Part shown: positions 15,049 through 21,825 of the stretch, piece after piece
How the letters are laid out: each line of letters begins with the position of its first letter
Numbering within the stretch: the stretch's first letter is position 1
From: Bacteroidaceae bacterium
GTDB lineage: Bacteria > Bacteroidota > Bacteroidia > Bacteroidales > Bacteroidaceae
Assembly (NCBI GenBank): GCA_024401305.1
Contig: JAKSLI010000021.1
Span: forward strand, 1-48,386
Length of the DNA: 48,386 bases
Direction of reading: 5' to 3'
Made by a program: the position numbers and the translations under genes
Notes under the pieces: generated by a model
Told to the model about the DNA's origin: nothing
Database searches by the model: none
What the model saw: the letters and a program-made list of their open reading frames with translations, nothing else

Positions 15049-16062
15049 ATGGCAGCAAATAACAACAGTCTTGGCAAAGCAAAGAAAGCCAAGAAAGACG
15101 AGTTCTATACCCAACTTCCGGATATAGAAAAAGAACTTAGGCACTACGAGCATCATTTCAAAGACAAGGTAGTGTTGTGTAATTGCGATGACCCAAAAGT
15201 CAGCAACTTCTTTGTGTATTTCGTAAGGAACTTCAAGCACTTAGGATTGAATCGCCTAATTACGACTTGCTATAAGAATAACGAGCCTACTCTGTTCAGT
15301 AACAACGACAGTGAGCAGGCTGTTTATCTCATATACGATGGTGGTGATGACAATAATCCCGATCCTGTAAAAGTATCTACTACCGCAGTACCATTGAATG
15401 GTGATGGCGACTTCCGTTCTATGGAATGCATAGAACTTCTAAAGCAGGCAGACATAGTAGTTACGAACCCGCCATTCTCTCTTTTTAGGGAATATGTAGC
15501 GCAACTCATCAGGTATGAAAAGAAGTTCTTGATAATAGGAAATCAGAACAACATTTCATACAAAGAGATATTCCCCTTGATACAAAGTAATCAAATATGG
15601 CTTGGATATAATTCTGGTCAACATGAGTTTGAGGTGCCATTGGATTTTGAGAAAGATAATACATACATTAGGAATAACGGCAAGAAATATGCAAAGTTTG
15701 GAAATATTTGCTGGTTTACAAATCTTGAGCATAGTAAAAGACATGAAGAGATTGATTTGTACAGAACATACAATGAAGAACAATACCCTAGATATGTAAA
15801 CTATGATGCTATTAATGTAGCAAAGGTTCAAGACATTCCATACGATTATGACGGAAAGATGGGTGTACCTATAACTTATATGGAAAAGTATTGCCCTGAG
15901 CAATTTGAAATTATAGGTTTCAGCCTGAGTCTTGCAAATATGGATATCATTAAAAGAGAATTGGGAAAAGTTGGTGGCGGTCCTCGCTTTTATATTAGGG
16001 AAAAGAATGGAAAACTAAAACGACTTTTCGAAAGACTCGTAATCAAAAAGAAGCAGCAATGA
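15049..16062 (+). CDS. M.EcoRI-like adenine-specific DNA methyltransferase
   Basis: 337 residues. The sequence KAKKAKKDEFYTQLPDIEKEL and the catalytic NPPFSLFREY motif (residues ~140-149) match the EcoRI-type N6-adenine methyltransferase family. VVLCNCDDPKVSNFFVYF supplies the S-adenosylmethionine-binding region. In this family the enzyme methylates one adenine per recognition half-site to protect DNA. The stop overlaps the next gene (ATGA), so the methyltransferase and nuclease are coupled. No R.EcoRI-like gene is present. The leader and divergent unknown gene upstream are unusual. The target site cannot be read from sequence. Confidence 0.85.
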   Translation: MAANNNSLGKAKKAKKDEFYTQLPDIEKELRHYEHHFKDKVVLCNCDDPKVSNFFVYFVRNFKHLGLNRLITTCYKNNEPTLFSNNDSEQAVYLIYDGGDDNNPDPVKVSTTAVPLNGDGDFRSMECIELLKQADIVVTNPPFSLFREYVAQLIRYEKKFLIIGNQNNISYKEIFPLIQSNQIWLGYNSGQHEFEVPLDFEKDNTYIRNNGKKYAKFGNICWFTNLEHSKRHEEIDLYRTYNEEQYPRYVNYDAINVAKVQDIPYDYDGKMGVPITYMEKYCPEQFEIIGFSLSLANMDIIKRELGKVGGGPRFYIREKNGKLKRLFERLVIKKKQQ

Positions 16063-17201
16063 AAGAAAAGATGACAGTGGAACCTCATCAAATCTCCATT
16101 CGTGAGTTGATTGATGGCTATCGAAATGATGAAGAGGAAGGTGTTGTGGCATTCCATGGACTTCTTAATGTAAGGCCAAAGTATCAGCGTGAGTTTGTCT
16201 ATTCACTTGAGAAACAGATCGCTGTATTAAGAAGTATAATGCAAGGTTTCCCTATAGGTGTTATGTATTGGGTTCGCAATGAAGATGGTACTCTTGAAAT
16301 GCTCGATGGCCAGCAGCGCACAGTAAGTATATGCGAATATGTTGCTGCCAATGCCTTCAGCATAGATTCATTCAAGTTCCATAATCTTAGAGAGGCTAAA
16401 CCTAAGCTGGCAGAGGAAATACTTGACTATAAGCTTCAAGTATATTTCTGTGAAGGTTCTACAGATGATAAACTAGAATGGTTTAGGACGATAAACATTG
16501 GTACAGAGCCTTTGAAGGACCAAGAAATGCGCAATGCTTTCTATACAGGAGAGTGGCTTACAGATGCGAAGAAGAAGTTCTCTAAGGTTACTGGAGTATG
16601 CGTAAGGAAGAACGAAGGACTTGTTACAGGCACTCCTAACCGACAGGAACTATTGGAAAAGGTTCTATTATGGAAAGCTCAATATGATGGAATAGATGAA
16701 GGAAAGCCCGACCTTACAATTCGCAAATACATGGCTGAGCATCAGCATGATGGTAATGCAGATAGTGAACGCCAGTATTTCTTCAAGGTTGTTGATTGGG
16801 CAAACATGCTTTTTGATGGTAACTGGAAGATTAAGAAAGGTCAGCCATGGGGTGAACTTTATAATCTCTATCATAATAATGACTATGACTCTACATTTCT
16901 AAAATCAGAAGTAGAACGTCTTTTGATAGATGATGAAGTAGAGAAAAGTGGTAAAATGGGAATAATCCGCTATCTGTTGAGTGGTGATGAGAAATACTTG
17001 AATCTCCGTACTTTTAGTTATGCTCAGAAGTTGACATTGTATCAAAGACAAGGAGGTATATGTAACATTTGCAAAAAAACATTCGCTTTTGAAGAAATGG
17101 AAGCAGACCATATAGACCCTTGGAAGGATGGAGGAAAGACGATTTTAGAAAATGGTCAGATGCTCTGCAGACATTGTAATAGAAGAAAAAGTGATAAGTA
17201 A
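16059..17201 (+). CDS. DUF262 and HNH domain nuclease, probable restriction component
   Basis: 380 residues. The N-terminal DUF262 (GmrSD/ParB-like) domain shows QREF at 43-46 and DGQQRT at 83-88, the nucleotide-binding motif of this family. The C-terminal 46 residues are an HNH nuclease with two CxxC zinc knuckles (CNIC, CRHC) and ADHIDPW between them. Proteins of this architecture include modification-sensing restriction enzymes and partners in phage defence. It overlaps the methyltransferase stop by 4 bases (ATGA) and ends 6 nt before a strong terminator, so the two genes form a complete operon. I infer a restriction-modification role; specificity is unknown. Confidence 0.8.
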   Translation: MKEKMTVEPHQISIRELIDGYRNDEEEGVVAFHGLLNVRPKYQREFVYSLEKQIAVLRSIMQGFPIGVMYWVRNEDGTLEMLDGQQRTVSICEYVAANAFSIDSFKFHNLREAKPKLAEEILDYKLQVYFCEGSTDDKLEWFRTINIGTEPLKDQEMRNAFYTGEWLTDAKKKFSKVTGVCVRKNEGLVTGTPNRQELLEKVLLWKAQYDGIDEGKPDLTIRKYMAEHQHDGNADSERQYFFKVVDWANMLFDGNWKIKKGQPWGELYNLYHNNDYDSTFLKSEVERLLIDDEVEKSGKMGIIRYLLSGDEKYLNLRTFSYAQKLTLYQRQGGICNICKKTFAFEEMEADHIDPWKDGGKTILENGQMLCRHCNRRKSDK

Positions 17202-17206
17202 ATATA

Positions 17207-17246
17207 AAGCCACGGCTCTCGGTATTGAGAGTCGTGGCTTCTGTTT
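17207..17246 (+). terminator. terminator of the methyltransferase/nuclease operon
   Basis: AAGCCACGGCTCTC against GAGAGTCGTGGCTT, with a six-base loop and one G-T pair, followed by CTGTTTTA. Confidence 0.9.
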
Positions 17247-17367
17247 TATTTACCAATAAGATATAACCCAAATAGTCCATTAGCCACATTGGCGTCATTT
17301 TGCTTCTCTTCGGCATCCTTTGCAGCTCATTTCATTCACATAGGAGCCCCTATGCTCATTCAATGTG

Positions 17368-17550
17368 CTACAAATGCTGACACAAAGATAATCTAAAATC
17401 CCATCCATGGCCTAACGAACCATTTGGGTTAACGCTCCGCTGAGCGAGGGGGTATGCTAAAGTTGAGTTTAGCTTACTTCTGTAGGGACTTCTCTTGGAA
17501 ATCATCTGAATGAGACAGTTTGTGTCTATAACAACAGGACGACCTTCCAT
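17368..17550 (-). pseudogene. truncated PIN-domain toxin (VapC-like)
   Basis: The first ~26 residues (MEGRPVVIDTNCLIQMISKR) are the start of a PIN-domain ribonuclease, with the first catalytic aspartate in VIDTN. The reading then loses similarity, continues for 34 unrelated residues and stops at 60, where an intact PIN toxin of this kind would be about 130-150. It follows the antitoxin-like gene by 3 nt. The toxin is therefore inactivated by deletion or insertion. A palindrome GCTAAA/TTTAGC lies in the 3' part. The 120 bp beyond it (17247-17367) hold nothing I recognise. Confidence 0.75.
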
Positions 17551-17553
17551 TTC

Positions 17554-17769
17554 TTAGTATGAAGTTCTGAAATGAGCGCCGCGGAGTTCTTCAAGTTTCT
17601 TCTCGTTCCACTTGCCTGACTCCCAAAGTTCGTCCATTTGCTCGTCTATGAGTTTAGCATAGAAAGCAGAGAGTTGTTGTTTTAGCAGATTGAGCGACTG
17701 CTCTGTCTTAATATGAGATGCCATATTCAAGACATGCATCTGCGCTGGATTGAATTGAACTACTTGCAT
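17554..17769 (-). CDS. antitoxin-like partner of the PIN fragment
   Basis: 71 residues, MQVVQFNPAQMHVLNMASHI, ending in a charged helix (DELWESGKWNEKKLEELRGAH). Small proteins of this type precede PIN toxins in Bacteroidetes and are taken as their antitoxins. The gene is intact although the toxin after it is broken. Its promoter lies in a 53-bp sequence repeated exactly before the DUF4160/DUF2442 pair. Confidence 0.7.
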   Translation of the reverse strand: MQVVQFNPAQMHVLNMASHIKTEQSLNLLKQQLSAFYAKLIDEQMDELWESGKWNEKKLEELRGAHFRTSY

Positions 17770-17777
17770 AATTTTTG

Positions 17778-17830
17778 TTTATTTCGTCTGCAAAGTTAAC
17801 ACTTTATTCTTAATCTCCAAAGGAATCGGG
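17778..17830 (-). repeat. 53-bp direct repeat containing a promoter, copy 1
   Basis: This block is identical to 18389-18441. On the minus strand it holds TTGG, 18 nt, then TAACTTTG (17798-17791), a promoter for the antitoxin/PIN operon. Confidence 0.9.
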
Positions 17831-17832
17831 GA

Positions 17833-18144
17833 TTATTTCCCATACTGAGGACCATCGTCTTCGGCTACGATGCCAACCTGCTCGGCTTCGTAAACGAATG
17901 AATTTTCAGGGGAATCTTGCGTACAAAGGTTTGCGTGTGTGAACATTCCCTTGAAGCTGAGGTCTTCGTCTATCTGAGGCCAATGGATGCCTGAGTATGA
18001 CAGGTAGAAGTCTTCACGCTGGGCGGCTGTAGCTTTGGCAAGTGATGGCCATAGGGCAAACTCGTAGCTTGCTTCCAATCCATCTGAAGTGGAAGCATAA
18101 ACCGCGTGGTCGTCCGTCCATACTTTATCGATATATCTTTTCAT
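17833..18144 (-). CDS. DUF2442 domain protein, partner of DUF4160
   Basis: 103 residues from ATG 18144 (MKRYIDKVWTDDHAVYASTSDGLEASYEF). The upstream in-frame codons overlap the previous gene, so I use this start. DUF2442 proteins are small and DNA-binding-like, and are usually encoded just after a DUF4160 gene. The pair is predicted, not proven, to be a toxin-antitoxin system. It starts 2 nt after the DUF4160 stop and ends next to copy 1 of the 53-bp repeat. Confidence 0.75.
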   Translation of the reverse strand: MKRYIDKVWTDDHAVYASTSDGLEASYEFALWPSLAKATAAQREDFYLSYSGIHWPQIDEDLSFKGMFTHANLCTQDSPENSFVYEAEQVGIVAEDDGPQYGK

Positions 18145-18146
18145 AG

Positions 18147-18380
18147 CTACTTGTTGAAATAAGCTTCCCAACGCTCTGCAATGACATCTTCGTTTTCTTC
18201 TATTACAGACTCTATCATTTTCAATTCGTGCTTCTTGAAACCGTGGTTGAAAACCAACTCTATCGGCTTGACATTATACTTTGCTTCATGTCCGTCCTTT
18301 ATCACATGAACATGAACTGGAGTATGATCGTCAGAATAGAAAAGGAATCTGAAACCAAAGAAATTGAATACCGTTGGCAT
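18147..18380 (-). CDS. DUF4160 domain protein
   Basis: 77 residues. The segment FGFRFLFYSDDHTPVHVHV is the DUF4160 signature. It is the first gene of a two-gene operon with DUF2442, driven by the promoter in the second copy of the 53-bp repeat. It is a probable toxin-antitoxin component of unknown target. Confidence 0.8.
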   Translation of the reverse strand: MPTVFNFFGFRFLFYSDDHTPVHVHVIKDGHEAKYNVKPIELVFNHGFKKHELKMIESVIEENEDVIAERWEAYFNK

Positions 18381-18388
18381 AATATTAA

Positions 18389-18441
18389 TTTATTTCGTCT
18401 GCAAAGTTAACACTTTATTCTTAATCTCCAAAGGAATCGGG
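18389..18441 (-). repeat. 53-bp direct repeat containing a promoter, copy 2
   Basis: Identical to 17778-17830. The minus-strand TAACTTTG box (18409-18402) lies 22 nt before the DUF4160 ATG. Confidence 0.9.
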
Positions 18442-18471
18442 AGTTTTGTTCAAAAAACAAGTCCCTCTCCC

Positions 18472-19392
18472 CTACTTCTTTCCCTTATTGATAATGTAAA
18501 TACCTATCGTGGCGAGACCGCCGGCGATGACATATTTCCAGTAGAATGGTTCGTTGAGACAGAGGCAGGAGGTTATGGCTCCGACAACAGGAATGAGGGA
18601 ATTGTAGATTGCTACCTTTCCTACGGGATTGCAGGTGAGGAGTTTGTTGTAAAGAGTGAAACCGATAGTGGAGATGCCTATAAGCATAAGCAGTATGGAG
18701 ATGCCCCAGAGGGTTATGTTCGGTAATGTTCCGCCGAAAAGCAGACCTGGGATGACGAGCAAGAGACCGCCGAGAGACAAGCCGTAGCCTGTTCCCACGA
18801 ACACATCCACACGCTTGCCCAATCCTCTCGTCATCAAGGCGGCAAAGGCGGAGCAGAGGGCATTCAGGATAATCATTCCATCGCCAAGCCAAGTGAACTG
18901 TCCGCTATCCTCACCACCGATGTTCAAGGCAAGAATACCGGCAAAACCTATCACGCAACCGAGAACCTTTCGCATAGTCATCTTGTCGCTCTTGAAGAAT
19001 ATGCAGGCAAGGATGACTACGGTGAACACGCTCATCGAGTTCAGGATAGCTGCTCGGGAACCAGCACTATGCGAGAGTCCGAAATAGAAGAAGGCATAGT
19101 GAAGTGTGGTGTTGAGAAGGGAGAAGACGAGAATATACAACCAATCCGCAGGTTTGCTTACCGCGAATTTCCTCTTCGCCTTGCCAGCAACAGCAAGAAT
19201 GATCACACCCGACAGGAAGAAACGGATACCGGCAAAGAGCATCTTGCTTCCCGTCATGTCAGGAGTTATCTGAAACTCTGCAAATCCGAGCTTTATGAAC
19301 GGATATGCCCAACCCCACAAAATAGCCGCTGTGAGTGCGAAGATCGTCACCCACAGCGGTCTTTGGAATATGCTTTTGTTTTCAGCAGTCAT
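18472..19392 (-). CDS. EamA-family (DMT superfamily) exporter
   Basis: 306 residues with ten predicted hydrophobic helices in two EamA halves. The first half starts WVTIFALTAAILWGWAYPFIKLG, and a second domain runs from about residue 155 (DGMIILNALCSAFAALMTRGLG). Family members move amino acids, nucleotide-sugars or metabolites across the inner membrane; the substrate cannot be told. The start codon lies inside a heptamer array that also supplies the stop of the upstream pectate lyase, 24 bases away. Confidence 0.88.
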   Translation of the reverse strand: MTAENKSIFQRPLWVTIFALTAAILWGWAYPFIKLGFAEFQITPDMTGSKMLFAGIRFFLSGVIILAVAGKAKRKFAVSKPADWLYILVFSLLNTTLHYAFFYFGLSHSAGSRAAILNSMSVFTVVILACIFFKSDKMTMRKVLGCVIGFAGILALNIGGEDSGQFTWLGDGMIILNALCSAFAALMTRGLGKRVDVFVGTGYGLSLGGLLLVIPGLLFGGTLPNITLWGISILLMLIGISTIGFTLYNKLLTCNPVGKVAIYNSLIPVVGAITSCLCLNEPFYWKYVIAGGLATIGIYIINKGKK

Positions 19393-19420
19393 TAGTCATT
19401 ACTCAACAGTCATTACTCAT
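19390..19420. repeat. heptamer array between the pectate lyase stop and the exporter start
   Basis: CATTAGT, CATTACT, CAACAGT, CATTACT, CAT: four 7-bp units plus three bases. On the coding (minus) strand the units read like ATGACTA, giving repeated ATG, TGA and TAA in shifting frames. The upstream gene's TGA and the downstream gene's ATG are both part of the array. Confidence 0.85.
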
Positions 19421-21711
19421 CTAAAGGTCTTCACGACGCGCTTTGTGCCATCCGGCATCCTGTAAACCTGAAGGACAATGCCCTTTGCGTCTGGTCCTAC
19501 CTTCATGCCTTGTGCATTGAAATAACCGACCATAACTGCCTCGTCAGCAAGGACATCGTTGATTGCGGATGGGTCTGAGAGAGCGCCTGTGATGCGAACA
19601 TTGGAGAGTCCGACTTTCTTTATGTTATCGGCTGTTCCCACCTTGTAAGGCATGATGATCAAGGAACCCTTCCCTGATGCTGCAATGCCTGAGAGAGGAA
19701 GCGAATATGCGAGATACGGAGGTGTAGCGCTATTGCGAGTCATGGAAACACCGCTGGCAACCAATTGCGCATTACCATCGGCACCTTTCCAAGCAACATC
19801 GAAACTACCGTTGTCAGTACCGTTCTTACTGATGAGGAACTCCACCTTTGTTGGTGCAAAGGTAGCGCCACCATCCTTGAGTTCGTACGAGAATGTTACG
19901 GCGTGGTTTGGGTTTCCAGCTGCGTCAAATCCTGAAGGTGCAACCTCAATGAGCTTCTTGTCGCCCTGAGTTCTCACAGAACCCCATGAGAAGAAACTTG
20001 AAAGCTCAACGGCAGCACTCTTGAGAGCAGGAGTAAAATTAGCTGATGTAGTATAAGCCTGCACATCGCTTGCGTTTTCAAGAGGCCATGTTATCGTTGC
20101 ATCACCCTCTATCACAACAGGTTGCGAAGTATAATCAGGGAAAACATCCTCGCCAATGGCAGCTACCGCAGTACCGTCTTCCATCTTGTAGGCAGGGAAA
20201 TATTCCTCGACAGCAATCTCTGCGTCAGCATTACCCAAGAGAACGATGTCCTGAACGAGCGAGTTCACATAGACCTCAAGGTTTGTGTAGATACGCTTCT
20301 TTGCGTCAATATCGTAGCTGTTGGCATCAGAAGCATCGTTAGGATCAAGACCATTTGCCTTCTCCCAAGCGTCAGGCATACCGTCCTTATCGGTGTCGAA
20401 GTTGGCTGGACGCGTCTCACTTGCCACAGTGTAATCGCCTTGGTCAGCAACGACATCAAGCAGACCCTTCTTCTTTGTCACGCTACCCGAGTAGTTTACG
20501 GTACCTGTCAGCACCTCATCCTCATAGCGGACATCAACCATGTCCTTCATGAGAGAAGCACCTGCGTAATAAACGACATTCATGTATGCTTTCTGGGCAG
20601 AGTGGGTAGTGACCTCGCCAGCCTCGATAGCCTTGTCAAGGACGATGGAAATCTTTGCGCCTTCACCTTCGCCATAATAGCCGCCATTGTCTGTGCAGAA
20701 CTTTGTGTTATCATCGGTGACAACACCCTTCCAGTCATAGTTCTCGCCATAGCCGTTGACATAGTTGCCGTTGATGTAGTAGCGAGAGTAAAGTCCCCAA
20801 TACTTTGGATAGCCTTCGCTATTGCCGCTCGCACCGAGAGTACACTGAGTGACACGGTTCTTGTTGGAAGTAGCAGGACCAGCCTTGTAGTAGTTGTTTA
20901 TCATGTTGATGAAACCGCCACCAGGACCACCATAGCAACCGCCACCGCCCCAGTTGAACATCACGCAGTTGCGGAAGTCAACACGCTCAGCCATAACGGT
21001 GTTCGGATATTGAAGCTTGTCGTAGCCGTCCCAGTCATAGCGAGCGCCGTTGAAGCGAGGCACACGGTTGTTGCAGTGGATAAGGAGATTGTGGTGGAAG
21101 GAAGCACCCTTGCCACCCCAGATGCCGCCGTAGCCGTGGGCACCCTTGTTGTGACCAGCGTTGTTGAGAGGTTCGCCGATAGTACACCACTGGAGGGTGA
21201 AGTTCTTGTTGTCATAGAAAGAGGCAACCTCGTCGATAGACCAAGAGAAAGAGCAGTGGTCGAAGATGATGTTGTTCTTATTGCGTGTAGTGGCAGCGTC
21301 GGCACCATCGTTGACATCCTTTTCCTGTCCACGACGGAAACGCATGAAGCGAACGATACAGTTGTTGCCTACACCCATGGTATAGTAACGGACGGTGATA
21401 CCTTCGCCAGGAGCTGTCTGACCTTCAACGGTAGTGTTGTCGCCGATGGTGAGATTGCTCTTGAGGGCAATGATACCGCTGACATCAAAGACAACGGTTT
21501 TCTTTGTAGAACCGCTCACGGCAGCACGCAAAGAACCTGTGCCTGAGTCGTTTAGGTTTGTTACGTGAACAACCTTGCCACCCTTGCCGCCAGTTGTGGT
21601 ATAGCGAGCAAAACCCTCAGCACCAGGGAAGGCTGGAGTTGGGATTATCTGCGCTACGGAAGTGAGGCTGAAGGCGCAAAGGAAGAGAATAAAAGAGAGG
21701 AGTTTTTTCAT
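19417..21711 (-). CDS. secreted pectate lyase, PL1-like family
   Basis: 764 residues with a signal peptide (MKKLLSFILFLCAFSLTSVAQ). The start FPGAEGFARYTTTGGKGGKV and then VTNLNDSGTGSLRAAV belong to the PL1-like parallel beta-helix family. INFDHCSFSW-like and GGIWGGKGASFHHNLLIHCNNRVPRFNG segments carry the conserved arginine region. Enzymes of this type cleave homogalacturonan by beta-elimination outside the cytoplasm. A calcium-type DTDKDGMPDAWEKANG segment follows near residue 440, then beta-sandwich regions. The C-terminal ~35 residues resemble the sorting-like tail of the M6 protease and GH43. The neighbouring GH28-GH105 gene completes pectin breakdown. Confidence 0.85.
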   Translation of the reverse strand: MKKLLSFILFLCAFSLTSVAQIIPTPAFPGAEGFARYTTTGGKGGKVVHVTNLNDSGTGSLRAAVSGSTKKTVVFDVSGIIALKSNLTIGDNTTVEGQTAPGEGITVRYYTMGVGNNCIVRFMRFRRGQEKDVNDGADAATTRNKNNIIFDHCSFSWSIDEVASFYDNKNFTLQWCTIGEPLNNAGHNKGAHGYGGIWGGKGASFHHNLLIHCNNRVPRFNGARYDWDGYDKLQYPNTVMAERVDFRNCVMFNWGGGGCYGGPGGGFINMINNYYKAGPATSNKNRVTQCTLGASGNSEGYPKYWGLYSRYYINGNYVNGYGENYDWKGVVTDDNTKFCTDNGGYYGEGEGAKISIVLDKAIEAGEVTTHSAQKAYMNVVYYAGASLMKDMVDVRYEDEVLTGTVNYSGSVTKKKGLLDVVADQGDYTVASETRPANFDTDKDGMPDAWEKANGLDPNDASDANSYDIDAKKRIYTNLEVYVNSLVQDIVLLGNADAEIAVEEYFPAYKMEDGTAVAAIGEDVFPDYTSQPVVIEGDATITWPLENASDVQAYTTSANFTPALKSAAVELSSFFSWGSVRTQGDKKLIEVAPSGFDAAGNPNHAVTFSYELKDGGATFAPTKVEFLISKNGTDNGSFDVAWKGADGNAQLVASGVSMTRNSATPPYLAYSLPLSGIAASGKGSLIIMPYKVGTADNIKKVGLSNVRITGALSDPSAINDVLADEAVMVGYFNAQGMKVGPDAKGIVLQVYRMPDGTKRVVKTFR

Positions 21712-21724
21712 TTTGGGGGGATTT

Positions 21725-21819
21725 AGCCCAGCGACAAAATCGCTGGGAACTGTGGCGTTAAGCCCAGCCGAAAACGGTTGGGAACGGATATTGAAGCCCA
21801 GCCGAGAACGGCTGGGAAC
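21725..21819. repeat. three tandem REP-like hairpins between pectinase genes
   Basis: Three copies of an AGCCCAG-stem-loop-stem-GGGAAC unit lie at 21725-21750, 21761-21785 and 21795-21819. The stems differ but stay paired: CAGCGA/TCGCTG, CAGCCG/CGGTTG and CAGCCG/CGGCTG. A related hairpin precedes the first GH43 gene at 38848-38870. Confidence 0.8.
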
Positions 21820-21825
21820 GGGGGC

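Noticed and set aside
17014-17316. 100-codon minus-strand frame including MPKRSKMTPMWLMDYLGYIL
   Set aside because: It runs antisense through the terminator and the HNH domain; only the short N-terminal part looks protein-like and I cannot support a gene.
20122-21546. Long open reading frame (474 codons) on the plus strand inside the pectate lyase gene
   Set aside because: It is the antisense frame of a strongly supported secreted enzyme and has no recognisable domain; biased codon use of the real gene keeps it open.
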